This document shows positions 46,789-55,961 of a stretch of 64,000 bases of DNA, one piece after another. Position numbers and translations under genes: made by a program. The stretch is from positions 310,001 through 374,000 of the forward strand of contig JAVBWO010000012.1 of assembly GCA_036677375.1 (NCBI GenBank), given 5' to 3'. Positions within the stretch are counted from its first letter, which is position 1. Each line of letters starts with the position of its first letter. Source of the stretch: JAVBWO01 sp036677375 (lineage in GTDB: Bacteria > Bacillota > Dehalobacteriia > UBA4068 > UBA4997). Below the pieces are notes generated by a model. That model made no database searches. It saw nothing but the letters and a program-made list of their open reading frames with translations, and had not been told where the DNA came from.

Positions 46789-48258
46789 TTATTTTTTGCC
46801 GGTAAGGATCTCCCGTACGACTTTGCGGTCGTCAAAGGAAAGCACCTGTCCCCCCACCAGTTGATAATCTTCGTGTCCTTTCCCTGCCACCACCACAACG
46901 TCACCCGTACCGGCTAGAGCAATGGCGGCGGCAATAGCGGCGCGGCGGGAAGGTTCCACCATATAGCTTCTGGAGACTTCAGCCATGCCTTTTTCTACCT
47001 CGGCGATGATGGCGTCAGGATCTTCCGTCCGGGGATTGTCTGAAGTGATGACGGAATAATCGCTGTATTTCCCAGCGATGCGACCCATGATGGGACGCTT
47101 GGTACGGTCGCGGTCGCCGCCACAACCAAAAACGGTGATCAATTTATTTTTTGTGATGCCGCGGGCTGTCAAAAGGAGATTCTCCAGACCGTCCGGCGTA
47201 TGCGCATAGTCAACGATAACGGTAAAAGGCTGCCCCTCTTCCACTCTTTCAAACCGCCCCGCCACCTGTGGGGCATTATGGATATGCTTCAAAATATCCA
47301 TGAGCGGCAAGCCTTCAGCCAAAAGGGTGGCAATGGCCGCCAGGGTATTGTAAACATTGAATTTTCCCGAGAGCGGGATTTCCAAAGGATATTCTTTCCC
47401 TTGGTAAAGCAATTGGAAGGAAGTGCCTGTCGCGTTGACCTGGTAATCCACCGCCTGAAGGGTGGCGGATTTTTCCATACTGTAAGTCCAGACCGGAACC
47501 GGACAAATATCCATGAAGTACGGCGCCGCAGGATCGTCCAAATTGATGACGCCATAACGGTTCTGCTGCAAGCCACGGCCCAGGGCGGTAAAAAGCCGTC
47601 CTTTGCTTTCCCTGTAATCCTCAAAGGTACCGTGAAAATCCAGATGATCCTGGGTCAGGTTGGTAAAAACAGCTCCGTCAAAATGGATGCCTTCCACCCG
47701 CTCCTGCTTCAGGGCATGGGAAGATACTTCCATAATAACGCCGTGGCAATGGTTATCCCGCATTTTGGCCAACAAATCCGCCAAAGCGATGGGTTCTGGT
47801 GTTGTATGGCTTGAGGGCAGTTCTACATCCCCCACAAAATTATGGATGGTTCCGATCAAACCAATCTTATAGCCCTCCATCTCCCAGACTTTTTTAATCA
47901 AGTGAGTGGTGGTTGTCTTGCCGTTGGTACCGGTCACACCAATGATCCTCATGCCGCGGTCGGGAAAGCCGTTCCACAAAGAAGCCAGCAATGCGATGGC
48001 TTTTCTGGTATCGTCACAATATAAAGCAGGCACGCCCTCCGGCACAGGCGCATCCCGTCTTTCCAAAAGGAGGGCGGCGGCGCCCCGGGCCACGGCACTC
48101 TCAATATATTGGTGCCCGTCGCTCTTGCTGCCCGAAAGGGCGACAAACAGATCTTCCGGCTGCACCTGGCGGGAATCGTACTGTAAGCCTTTGACCGATA
48201 TGTCCATTACTGTTTTGGGGTCAATGCCCAAATAAACCGCGATTTCCCTTAATTGCAT
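46789..48258 (-). CDS. murE: UDP-MurNAc-L-Ala-D-Glu:meso-diaminopimelate ligase
   Basis: The 489-residue Mur ligase has the ATP loop GTNGKTTTTH near 110. The DNPRTEDP motif near 405 is the signature for meso-diaminopimelate, so the wall is A1-gamma type. GYIIP-type lysine motifs are absent. The ATG at 48258 follows GGGAGGG. murF, the usual next gene, is not present. Confidence 0.96.
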   Translation of the reverse strand: MQLREIAVYLGIDPKTVMDISVKGLQYDSRQVQPEDLFVALSGSKSDGHQYIESAVARGAAALLLERRDAPVPEGVPALYCDDTRKAIALLASLWNGFPDRGMRIIGVTGTNGKTTTTHLIKKVWEMEGYKIGLIGTIHNFVGDVELPSSHTTPEPIALADLLAKMRDNHCHGVIMEVSSHALKQERVEGIHFDGAVFTNLTQDHLDFHGTFEDYRESKGRLFTALGRGLQQNRYGVINLDDPAAPYFMDICPVPVWTYSMEKSATLQAVDYQVNATGTSFQLLYQGKEYPLEIPLSGKFNVYNTLAAIATLLAEGLPLMDILKHIHNAPQVAGRFERVEEGQPFTVIVDYAHTPDGLENLLLTARGITKNKLITVFGCGGDRDRTKRPIMGRIAGKYSDYSVITSDNPRTEDPDAIIAEVEKGMAEVSRSYMVEPSRRAAIAAAIALAGTGDVVVVAGKGHEDYQLVGGQVLSFDDRKVVREILTGKK

Positions 48259-48306
48259 TCCTGAATCCCTCCCGGCATATTAATGAACGACTTGCCTTGT
48301 TCCAAA

Positions 48307-50469
48307 TCACGGCTCACTGACCGTTTCATCCGTTACCGTTTCATCGACAATACCATAACTCACGGAAACGATATCGGATTTATGCGCTTTGGTGCCGGGA
48401 ATAGGAAATTGTTCCATCGCCACGCCGGCGCCGGTTGATTTTGATTTCAATCCCATGGCGGATAAAAGTTCCGCTACCTCCCGCACCCGCAAACCGGTAA
48501 GATCCGGCACAATGACAGTGTCTGATTCTGCGGTGGAGCTGCCCAGCCGCAAAAGCACGGTAGAACCGTTTTCAACATGGCTGAAGGCTGCCGGTGTCTG
48601 CGAGGTCACCACCTGCCCTTCCTGTGCAACTTGGGAGTTCAGACCGGCAATACGCAAAACTTTGGCGGCCGCCTCAGCGGTGAGATTGCTGACATCGGGA
48701 ACGATAACATATTTTACCGTACTATCTTCCGCGGCAATACTTTCATCAAAATGAGCTTGTTGGGAAACAACACCAAGATAACGCAAACTATCTTCCATAA
48801 TGGCCTTAAAGACGGGAGCCGCCGTCAGGCCGCCGCCGGCATTGGCCTCGGCGGGCTCGTCGATGACCACAAGACAAACCAATTCAGGATCATCCACAGG
48901 AGCCATGCCAATAAAGGAAACGATATATTTATTCTTAAGATAGCCGCCGTTTTCACTCACCTTTTGAGCCGTACCGGTTTTACCGCCCACCCGGTACCCT
49001 TCGATATAGGCCCGCCGGCCGGTACCCTTTGCCACAACTTTTTCCAGAAGATCCCGCACCGTGGCGGCAGTATCCTCAGAAACCACCCTGCGAACAATCT
49101 CAGGTGCAAAATCCTGCACGATATTGCCTTCTTTATCCAAGACCTGCCGGATGATCTGCGGCTTCATCAAGGTGCCGCCGTTGGCCACCCCCGAGACTGC
49201 CGTCACCAACTGCAGCGGCGTCACACAAACGGACTGCCCAATGGCAATGGTCGCCAGGGTATAAGGAATCAGATCCTTTTCCGGCACCATGATACCGGAT
49301 GCTTCTCCCGGCAATTCGATGCCGGTCTTGGAACCAATGCCGTAAGCTTTGAGATATTTGTAATAAAGCCCTTGTTCCTTAGCTTCCAGCCGCTGCTCTA
49401 GAGTAACAAAACCGGGATTGCAGGAGTTTTGCACCACTTCTTCCAGGGTCTCGCTACCGTGAGGATTGTAGGAGCGCCAGCATTTCAGCCTCATCTTTCC
49501 AATCATAATATAGCCGGGGCAATAAAAACGATCCTCAGGATAGGTTATTTTTTCCTCCAAAGACGCCGACAGCAATAAGATTTTAAAAGTAGAGCCTGGC
49601 TCATAGACATCGGAAACCGCTTTATTGCGCACGGCTGAGCTTTCATACTGGCTGTAATTATTGGGATCAAAGGTGGGCCGGTTGGCCATGGCAAGTATCT
49701 CGCCGGTATCAGGCTTCATGATGATCACCGAAGCTCCCTTGGGAGGATTTTCGGCAGACATAACTTTATCCAGTTCCCGTTCACAGAAATATTGGATGGT
49801 TTCGTCAATGGTCAATACGATACTATTCCCGTCGGTGGGGGGATTATATTCCCGCATGGCTTGAGGAATTTCATTATTATGTGCGTCATATTCCGTTAAG
49901 ATGCTGCCCCGTTGCCCGGCCAAGGTAGACTCCATCGTCAGCTCGATGCCGTCGATCCCTTGATTATCAATGCCGGCGGCGCCCAGGATATGTGCCGCCA
50001 GAGTCTCCTTAGGGTAAAAGCGCATGGTTTCTTCTACGATATCAATACCAGGCAGGTCGGCTTCTCGGATTTTTTGCGCCTGTTCAAAAGTAGCCTTCCG
50101 TTTCACCCACTGAAAACTGCGGTCGGCAGTGATCTTTTTATATACCGTGTCCTGATCGATTCCCAGCACCGAGGACAAAAAAATAGCAGTGGATTCAGCT
50201 TGCTCTGAGGTCTTTACCACCGCCGGATTGGCACTGATGGAGTCGGCGCTTAAACTGATGGCCAGCTTGGTGCCGTTTCTATCATAGATCACACCGCGGC
50301 TGGCGGCAATCGTCACTTCACGCAACCGGTATTGTTCCGCCTTTTGCTGCAATTCACTGCCTTTATATAATTGTAAATATCCCAAGCGTATGCCATAGAC
50401 AACAAAGAGCAGTGAAAAGATAAGAAATACAGAAAAAATCTTCTTACGAATGGTTATTTTATTTTTCAC
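48307..50469 (-). CDS. spoVD: Class B penicillin-binding protein with PASTA domains (SpoVD/FtsI type)
   Basis: The 720-residue transpeptidase has one transmembrane helix (about 11-29), a PBP dimerisation domain, and a transpeptidase domain with Ser293 in GSTFK, a SCN motif near 355 and KTGTAQ near 495. Two PASTA domains follow (about 590-650 and 655-710). Two-PASTA C-termini are typical of SpoVD, but division-type FtsI of Clostridia can look the same. It starts with GTG at 50469 and lies between ftsL and murE. Confidence 0.9.
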   Translation of the reverse strand: MKNKITIRKKIFSVFLIFSLLFVVYGIRLGYLQLYKGSELQQKAEQYRLREVTIAASRGVIYDRNGTKLAISLSADSISANPAVVKTSEQAESTAIFLSSVLGIDQDTVYKKITADRSFQWVKRKATFEQAQKIREADLPGIDIVEETMRFYPKETLAAHILGAAGIDNQGIDGIELTMESTLAGQRGSILTEYDAHNNEIPQAMREYNPPTDGNSIVLTIDETIQYFCERELDKVMSAENPPKGASVIIMKPDTGEILAMANRPTFDPNNYSQYESSAVRNKAVSDVYEPGSTFKILLLSASLEEKITYPEDRFYCPGYIMIGKMRLKCWRSYNPHGSETLEEVVQNSCNPGFVTLEQRLEAKEQGLYYKYLKAYGIGSKTGIELPGEASGIMVPEKDLIPYTLATIAIGQSVCVTPLQLVTAVSGVANGGTLMKPQIIRQVLDKEGNIVQDFAPEIVRRVVSEDTAATVRDLLEKVVAKGTGRRAYIEGYRVGGKTGTAQKVSENGGYLKNKYIVSFIGMAPVDDPELVCLVVIDEPAEANAGGGLTAAPVFKAIMEDSLRYLGVVSQQAHFDESIAAEDSTVKYVIVPDVSNLTAEAAAKVLRIAGLNSQVAQEGQVVTSQTPAAFSHVENGSTVLLRLGSSTAESDTVIVPDLTGLRVREVAELLSAMGLKSKSTGAGVAMEQFPIPGTKAHKSDIVSVSYGIVDETVTDETVSEP

Positions 50470-50496
50470 CGCTGGCTCAACTCCCGAGAAGATGGA

Positions 50497-51099
50497 TTAT
50501 TTTACATTGGAATTGTTATTAGTATTTGTGGCATCGTTGGGATTGATGCTATTGGAAGCGGCATGCTGAGAAGCTCCATCCCGCCACACTACGATATAAT
50601 CGTTAAACATTTTATTCAAGGTCGCCAAAATCGGATGCATTGTCTCCCCTTCCACTACTTCTACGGAAGCTGTCTGCGAAGAAGGTACATCGCTGTCCAT
50701 AACGGAGATATTTTTCGCCGCCACAATAGCACTGGAATCCACATATTGAATATAGCCGTCTTCGGGTTTTACCATACCCAGAGATTCCGTGGCATAGGTG
50801 GAGATGCGTTCGGGTGAAGACAGCTCTTCAATTTCCAAAAGACACCGCGAATTGGTATTTTCCGTCTCCGTGATAGACTGTTTCAGCTGATTGATCTCAT
50901 AACCATATGTAGTGATACGGGATTCTGTTGCAGTATACAACAGAGAAAAGGCAAAAATCACTAAAACAGCAGCTACCGTTTTCACTTGATAACGCACCTT
51001 CCGTTTTGTTTTTCGACCTGCAATGGTATACAAATTCGGCTTTGTTACGGTGTATATTCTATCTTGGCAAGCAGTTGCCTGCTTTTTCGCTGCTAACAA
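50497..51099 (-). CDS. ftsL: FtsL-like division protein
   Basis: The bitopic protein has a basic N-terminus, one transmembrane helix near 41-60 and a short coiled coil (YGYEINQLKQSITETENTN). At 200 residues it is longer than the usual 100-130 because of a 70-residue tail ending in an Asn-rich segment. It starts with TTG at 51099, 9 nt after GGAGG. Position between rsmH and spoVD supports FtsL even though sequence conservation in this family is weak. Confidence 0.8.
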   Translation of the reverse strand: MLAAKKQATACQDRIYTVTKPNLYTIAGRKTKRKVRYQVKTVAAVLVIFAFSLLYTATESRITTYGYEINQLKQSITETENTNSRCLLEIEELSSPERISTYATESLGMVKPEDGYIQYVDSSAIVAAKNISVMDSDVPSSQTASVEVVEGETMHPILATLNKMFNDYIVVWRDGASQHAASNSINPNDATNTNNNSNVK

Positions 51100-51120
51100 T
51101 ATATGCCACCTCCTAAAAAA

Positions 51121-52062
51121 TTAGACTGCTAATTTTTCCGCTCCTCTGAGCTTGGCACTGCGTGCCCGGGGGTTTCTGGCCAATTCATCATCATCTGCCA
51201 CAATAGGTTTTTTGTTCACCAATCTGACAGATGGTTTTTTACCACATTGACATACCGGCATCGAAGGTGGGCAGATACATCCTTTCGCCCAGGTACGAAA
51301 GGTTTCTTTCACGATCCTATCCTCCAAGGAATGGAAAGTGATGACACAGAGACGCCCGCCCGGTTTTAAAATGTGAAGGGCCCCCGCCAAACCTTCCTCC
51401 AGCACCGCCAGTTCGCGGTTCACCGCAATACGCAGGGCTTGAAAGGTTCGTTTCGCCGGGTGCTGATCTTCTTTTTTGGCAACGTGCGGCATGGCCTTTT
51501 TGATGATTGCCGTGAGCTGCCCCGTAGTCTCGATAGGAGACAACTGCCGGGCTGCTGTCATCGCTCTAGCGATGCGGCGGGAATAACGTTCCTCACCGTA
51601 ACGGTAAATCAAATCCGCCAATTCTTCCTCCGGCAAACGGTTCACCAGATCCGCTGCCGTAGCTACGTTTGCGCTGCGATCCATCCGCATATCTAAAGGT
51701 GCGTCCTGCATGTAGGAGAATCCCCGCTCCCCACTGTCCAATTGGTAAGAGGAAACCCCAATATCCAGTAGAACGCCGTCTATTTCTTGTATTCCCAAGT
51801 TGCGTACGATTTGGCACATATCAGCAAAATTGCTGTGTACCAATTGCACTCTGTCACCAAAAGGCGCCAATCGCTCTTTGGCCGCAGCCAAAGCTTCCTC
51901 ATCTTGATCAATACCGATCAGTCTCACGTCTGGCAAGGCTTGTAAAATAGCGGCGCTGTGACCGCCCCCGCCAAGCGTGCCGTCCACATAGATTCCCCGG
52001 GGGGAAAGAGCCAGCAAGTCCAGGGTTTGCTGCAACAAAACAGGCTCGTGTTGAAAATCCAC
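51121..52062 (-). CDS. rsmH: 16S rRNA (cytosine1402-N4)-methyltransferase
   Basis: The 313-residue MraW/RsmH enzyme uses SAM to modify C1402 of 16S rRNA. HEPVLLQQTLDLL at the start, the SAM site DGTLGGGGHSAAIL near 30, and RTFQALRIAVNREL near 210 are present. It starts with GTG at 52062. It is second in the dcw cluster, after mraZ. Confidence 0.96.
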   Translation of the reverse strand: MDFQHEPVLLQQTLDLLALSPRGIYVDGTLGGGGHSAAILQALPDVRLIGIDQDEEALAAAKERLAPFGDRVQLVHSNFADMCQIVRNLGIQEIDGVLLDIGVSSYQLDSGERGFSYMQDAPLDMRMDRSANVATAADLVNRLPEEELADLIYRYGEERYSRRIARAMTAARQLSPIETTGQLTAIIKKAMPHVAKKEDQHPAKRTFQALRIAVNRELAVLEEGLAGALHILKPGGRLCVITFHSLEDRIVKETFRTWAKGCICPPSMPVCQCGKKPSVRLVNKKPIVADDDELARNPRARSAKLRGAEKLAV

Positions 52063-52111
52063 TTTCTGCTCTTCGCCTCCCTATTAGTGTATTATACTAC
52101 AACTGGTTGTA

Positions 52112-52555
52112 TTATTCACCTATTTCCACATCAAAATCTGCTATTTCGCCAACTATTTTTTCATAATCATTGGCTGCGGCTTCACTGTAAGAATTCCAAG
52201 CGTCCTTGTCCCACATTTCCAATCGGGTCCCTACGCCAATGATGATTACGTCTTTATTCAAAGAAGCATATTGGCGCAATGTTCCCGGCACCAGTACCCG
52301 GCCCAGCTTGTCAAACTCCAATTCCGCAGCGCCGGAAAAGAACAAACGGCTGAAAGCACGGCTGGAGGAATTGGTGAAGGAAAGCTTTTTTCCTTTGAGG
52401 CAAAGATTCTGCCAATCAGCGGCGGTGTAGATAAAAAGGCAGTGGTCAGGACCTTTGGTCACGAAAAAACTGCCGCCCAGTTCCTCTCGTACTTTGGAGG
52501 GAATGCTGACACGTCCTTTTTCATCGATGGTATGTTGATATTCTCCAGTGAACAT
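52112..52555 (-). CDS. mraZ: Transcriptional regulator MraZ
   Basis: MraZ represses or tunes the dcw cluster by binding repeats upstream of its own gene. It has 147 residues from the ATG at 52555 (MFTGEYQHTIDEKGR), with two SpoVT/AbrB-like halves: DEKGRVSIPSKVR and FDKLGRVLVPGTLR. A start at 52561 (two codons earlier) is also possible. The matching operator array is visible directly upstream. Confidence 0.95.
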   Translation of the reverse strand: MFTGEYQHTIDEKGRVSIPSKVREELGGSFFVTKGPDHCLFIYTAADWQNLCLKGKKLSFTNSSSRAFSRLFFSGAAELEFDKLGRVLVPGTLRQYASLNKDVIIIGVGTRLEMWDKDAWNSYSEAAANDYEKIVGEIADFDVEIGE

Positions 52556-52583
52556 CACCATAAACCTCTGCGCCTCCGATTTT

Positions 52584-52635
52584 CCGCTTCATCTTTACCA
52601 CTTCATCTTTACCACTTCATCCCACTTCTTACCAC
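52584..52635 (-). promoter_or_regulatory. MraZ-box operator array
   Basis: On the minus strand GTGG units occur at 52632-52635, 52622-52625, 52612-52615, 52598-52601 and a GCGG at 52584-52587. The first three are spaced exactly 10 nt (TGGTA-N5-TGGGA-N5-TGGTA), the known pattern of MraZ boxes; the next two are 14 nt apart. The array starts at the predicted transcription start, where binding would block RNA polymerase. Confidence 0.85.
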
Positions 52636-52643
52636 TTTCCCTT

Positions 52644-52672
52644 ATTGTACCTTATAAAATTGAAATATACAA
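52644..52672 (-). promoter_or_regulatory. mraZ (dcw cluster) promoter
   Basis: TTGTAT (52667-52672) and TACAAT (52644-52649) are separated by 17 bp. The predicted start near 52637 is at the first MraZ box. Confidence 0.8.
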
Positions 52673-52717
52673 GTGCCTACTTCAAAAATCATGTTATTTT
52701 TTTCTCTTTTTTTTAGA

Positions 52718-52746
52718 CAAAAAAACAGCCCCAAGCAGGGCTGTTA
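52718..52746 (-). terminator. Terminator of the small exporter gene
   Basis: AACAGCCC pairs with GGGCTGTT around a 5-nt loop, followed by T7 on the minus strand. It separates the exporter gene from the dcw promoter. Confidence 0.88.
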
Positions 52747-52816
52747 TACAAAATTGATGAAAGAACACCATATGTGGTGGCACGTGTCAACACAATACAT
52801 AAATAAGCAAAAAATG

Positions 52817-53356
52817 CTATCTCTTCTTCTTGCGGTATTGATCGTAAGCAACTATGGCAATTACCACGACAACCAGGAAAGCAACCAGTTCCACATTGAA
52901 AACATACCTAAAAGCGGTCACAACGCCGATACTGGCCAAAGTCACCAACAAGCCAGCCAAGAGCATACCGGTCAAAACGGCAGGCATAGCCAATTTAGGT
53001 CGGATGCCCAAAAGAAAGGCCAGTAAAATTCCTGTCCAGACGCCGGTACCGGGCAGCGGAATGGCAACAAAGAGCAAAAGCCCCAACGCGCCGTATTTTT
53101 CCACTTTTTGCCCTTTGTTATGGGTTCTGGCCGCCAACCTGTCCCAAATGGCCCGAACCCATTGAAAACGGTACATGATACGGTAGCCGACAGGCAAGAG
53201 AATCATGACCAGCACCGCCGCGATACCATTTCCCAACACACTGTAAAAGAACGCCAGCCAGGGCTCCATGCCCTGGGCGATACCTAATGGGATGGAAACC
53301 CGCAGTTCCGACACAGGCAGCATCGCCAGCCAAAAAATGTGTAAACCTTCCGACAT
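52817..53356 (-). CDS. Small multidrug export family membrane protein (COG2426)
   Basis: The 179-residue protein has about four to five hydrophobic helices. It carries the family pattern LPVSELRVSIPLGIA near residue 13 and the AIPLPGTGVWTGILLAFLLG motif near 100. The family name (Sm_multidrug_ex) comes from weak evidence and the transported compound is unknown. The ATG follows GGGGGAAAGGAC. Confidence 0.85.
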   Translation of the reverse strand: MSEGLHIFWLAMLPVSELRVSIPLGIAQGMEPWLAFFYSVLGNGIAAVLVMILLPVGYRIMYRFQWVRAIWDRLAARTHNKGQKVEKYGALGLLLFVAIPLPGTGVWTGILLAFLLGIRPKLAMPAVLTGMLLAGLLVTLASIGVVTAFRYVFNVELVAFLVVVVIAIVAYDQYRKKKR

Positions 53357-53383
53357 GTCCTTTCCCCCTAAAGTTCCTCAGAA

Positions 53384-54553
53384 TCACTCCTTCGGCTGCG
53401 CAGCCAGACGAAAGGCGCATTCCGCCAGCACCCGGCTGCCAATAGGCAAAGCGGCCTCGTCGATATCAAACATGGGATGATGCCAGGCATAAGGAGAACG
53501 GTTTTCCGGCAAAGAACCCAGCATGAAATAGACAGCGGGCGCTTTTTGCGCAAAATAGGCAAAATCTTCCCCCGCCAAAAGTGAATAGGGCATTTTGTGC
53601 GCCATCACCCCAGGAATATCCCGGATGACATCCTGCAATAAAGACACCATCTCCGGCGTACTGATCACCGAGGGGTAGCCGTACAGATAGTCCAATTGGT
53701 AACTGCCGCCCCAGCTCTCCGCGACCCCTTTCAGCACCTGATGCATCTTCGCCAAGGCGCCGTCTCTGGTCTCCGCCGACAGGCAGCGCAGCGTTCCGGT
53801 CATCTTAACTTCATCAGGAATGATATTTTGCGCCGTACCGCCGTGGATGGTGCAAATACTGATGACCAGAGGTTCCTGAGAATTGTTCATTCGGCTCACC
53901 AAAGCCTGGATCTGCATGACGGCTTCCGACGTCATGACTACCGGATCAATAGCGGTATGGGGGCTGGAGCCGTGACCGCCTCTACCGGTTATGGTCAAAG
54001 CAAAATCGTCGGCAATGGCCATCATGCTCCCTTCCCGCAGGCCAATGACGCCGGCAGGGAACAATGGCGAGATATGCAGTCCGAATACACCGTCTACATG
54101 AGGATTTTCCATGACTCCCTTCTCAACCATATAGCAAGCGCCGCCCGGCGGTTTTTCTTCCCTAGGCTGAAAAAAGATCTTTACTGTACCGTCAGGCGGA
54201 TTTTCCGTCAAGGCCTTGGCGGCGCCCAACACGATGGCCATATGTGCGTCGTGGCCGCAAGCGTGCATCACTCCAGGGTTCTGCGAGCGGTAAGGCGCTT
54301 CGTTTTCCTCCGTAATGGGCAGAGCGTCCATTTCCGTCCGCAGCGCGGCACATTTTTTTCTGGGGTCTCCTGGAATGGTGGCCACCATGCCATAACCAAA
54401 GACCTGCTCCCGGATCTCCGTAATCCCCATTTTCCATAACTGTTCTTTGAGATAGGCAGCCGTTTTTTCTTCTTTGCCGGAAAGCTCCGGGTGCATATGA
54501 AGATATCGCCGCCAGGCTATCAGCTCTTCTTTATCAATATGCCATTCCGCCAT
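53384..54553 (-). CDS. M20 family amidohydrolase / carboxypeptidase
   Basis: The 389-residue metallopeptidase of the IAA-amino acid hydrolase / hippuricase group has HACGHDAHMA (near 95), the catalytic-base segment QPREEKPPGGA (near 130), GRGGHGSSPH (near 185) and a final AGEDFAYF near 340. It should remove acyl groups from N-acyl amino acids or cut dipeptides. The ATG at 54553 follows GGGGG; a 24-residue extension from 54625 crosses the upstream terminator and is not used. Cytoplasmic; substrate not predictable. Confidence 0.9.
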   Translation of the reverse strand: MAEWHIDKEELIAWRRYLHMHPELSGKEEKTAAYLKEQLWKMGITEIREQVFGYGMVATIPGDPRKKCAALRTEMDALPITEENEAPYRSQNPGVMHACGHDAHMAIVLGAAKALTENPPDGTVKIFFQPREEKPPGGACYMVEKGVMENPHVDGVFGLHISPLFPAGVIGLREGSMMAIADDFALTITGRGGHGSSPHTAIDPVVMTSEAVMQIQALVSRMNNSQEPLVISICTIHGGTAQNIIPDEVKMTGTLRCLSAETRDGALAKMHQVLKGVAESWGGSYQLDYLYGYPSVISTPEMVSLLQDVIRDIPGVMAHKMPYSLLAGEDFAYFAQKAPAVYFMLGSLPENRSPYAWHHPMFDIDEAALPIGSRVLAECAFRLAAQPKE

Positions 54554-54580
54554 TTTCCATACCCCCTTAAAAGCAAACCG

Positions 54581-54609
54581 AACAACAAAACCCGGCTCGC
54601 ACCGGGTTT
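54581..54609 (-). terminator. Terminator of the TPR protein gene
   Basis: AAACCCGG pairs with CCGGGTTT around a 6-nt loop, followed by TTTTGTTGTT on the minus strand. It starts about 68 bp past the stop. Confidence 0.8.
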
Positions 54610-54676
54610 CATTTGATAAACGCACATTGATTCTATTGATCTATTTTGTACCGGAAGTTCCGATCCCTTCAGCGGT

Positions 54677-55420
54677 CTAATTCGTTTTAGAGGTTGTTCC
54701 ATCATCAGTGCCGGTATCGCTCTTATCCGTGTCGGTACTGTCATCCTGGTTCTCAGACTCACTTTGTTTCTTCCACTCGTCCTCGATCTGCTGCAGTAAA
54801 GAGTCGATATTGGCTATGTTGCTGTCTCCCGCAGGCAAAAGGCTCTTATAATATTCCAAGGCAGCCTGGGCTTCCGCAATCCGGCCCTGGTAGAACATGA
54901 GTTGTGCAAAAAGCACATTATTATCATAATCAGTAGGCGCAGCTTCCAAGCCCTGACGCAGGTACTTGTTGCCATTATCGGTATCTCCGCCCGCAAGATA
55001 GCTAACGCCAACTTTCATCAACAAGTTGGCTTTGCCTTTGTCGTTTAAATTCTCCGGCGCGTTATTCAATGCATCGTTATAATATCCGGCGGATTTGTTA
55101 AAAGAAGTCTTGCTACCGGTTTTTACATTTAAGTCCGTTGACGATGCCTGCGCTTCGCCTAAGTTATAATAAAGCTCTCCTAAAGTGGAAAGAGTGGAGA
55201 AATCCTCCGGGTTATTGGCCAGTTCTGTTTCCTGACTGGAAATAGATTGTGTATAAGCGTCGATTTTCGCTTGTGTCGTATCCGTGTTGCCGCTATTTAA
55301 ATGATCAGGGCTGCTCCATACCGCATAGGAAATCAGCAAACCGGCTATCAAGATGACAATGATGGAAACCATGATCCACCGTTTGGTCTTTGTAATGTGA
55401 CGCATGCTTTGAATTGACAT
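54677..55420 (-). CDS. Membrane-anchored TPR protein
   Basis: The 247-residue protein has one N-terminal transmembrane segment (about 16-35), then an extracytoplasmic helical region with three to four TPR-like repeats (ELYYNLGEAQ, VGVSYLAGGDTDNGNKYLRQGLEAAP, QLMFYQGRIAEAQAALEYYKSLLP). It ends in a Ser/Asp/Thr-rich acidic tail. It is likely an assembly or scaffold factor outside the membrane; the partner is unknown. The ATG at 55420 follows GGAGG by 7 nt. It has its own promoter and terminator. Confidence 0.85.
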   Translation of the reverse strand: MSIQSMRHITKTKRWIMVSIIVILIAGLLISYAVWSSPDHLNSGNTDTTQAKIDAYTQSISSQETELANNPEDFSTLSTLGELYYNLGEAQASSTDLNVKTGSKTSFNKSAGYYNDALNNAPENLNDKGKANLLMKVGVSYLAGGDTDNGNKYLRQGLEAAPTDYDNNVLFAQLMFYQGRIAEAQAALEYYKSLLPAGDSNIANIDSLLQQIEDEWKKQSESENQDDSTDTDKSDTGTDDGTTSKTN

Positions 55421-55508
55421 ATAGATTCCTCCGTCGTACTTCTTTTAATAGAATTTCTTTGAAATAAAATATTTTATTTAAATATTATATATGTAGCCAC
55501 ATAAAGAC

Positions 55509-55537
55509 ATCATAGCTAAATTTTCCCCAACTGTCAA
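55509..55537 (-). promoter_or_regulatory. Promoter of the TPR protein gene
   Basis: A consensus TTGACA (55532-55537) and TATGAT (55509-55514) are separated by 17 bp. The leader is about 80 nt and very AT-rich. Confidence 0.88.
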
Positions 55538-55710
55538 CCTGTTTTACAATAAAAACACAAGTCATCCCATGTCCAATGCCATCTTTTCCCTACCTTTTTC
55601 CGTTTCTCTCAGGCCGCCGTCGGGCAAACTGCCTATCTCCTGATAGACATCCAATACACCTTAAAATGTTCCCGAATAATCGTTATCATCTTCTGCCTGC
55701 TATCTGCTAT

Positions 55711-55742
55711 AAAAAAAAGGCCCCCGCTGCCGAAGGGCCTTG
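55711..55742 (-). terminator. Strong intrinsic terminator
   Basis: AAGGCCC pairs with GGGCCTT around an 11-nt loop, followed by T8 on the minus strand. It ends the candidate small RNA and/or the ylbF-fur-fmdB transcript. Confidence 0.92.
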
Positions 55743-55900
55743 TTTGTTATTCTTTTGCCGAGCCGGTTTTCCCACCGGTCTTTTCCTTCAATGCCCCCCT
55801 GGCGTACCGCTATACCGCACAGCATCCGCCGGCTTCCCTGCCAACCCAACTGTTTTGGGATCAACTGGCGCAAAACGACTCTGTAATCGGTCTAGTGAAC
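55711..55900 (-). ncRNA. Candidate structured small RNA, about 190 nt
   Basis: There is no coding frame between fmdB and the TPR promoter, but a promoter-like pair TTAAGA-18-TATAAA (55931-55936, 55907-55912) is followed by clear hairpins. CCCAA-AACAG-TTGGG lies inside GCCA..TGGC, GCTGT-GCGGT-ATAGC lies inside GGCG..CGCC, and CCGGT-GGGAAA-ACCGG follows. A strong terminator (AAGGCCC..GGGCCTT, T8) ends it at 55711. I do not recognise a known family. It could instead be the 3' UTR of the fmdB operon. Confidence 0.45.
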
Positions 55901-55961
55901 TACCATTTTATATCAGAATCGCAATACTTCTCTTAATTTTGATACTACCGGGCTTGGGGCC

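Noticed and set aside
52584..52645. Tandem CTTTACCACTTCAT repeats as a CRISPR or satellite
   Set aside because: Units are too short, without spacers, and fit MraZ boxes at the mraZ promoter.
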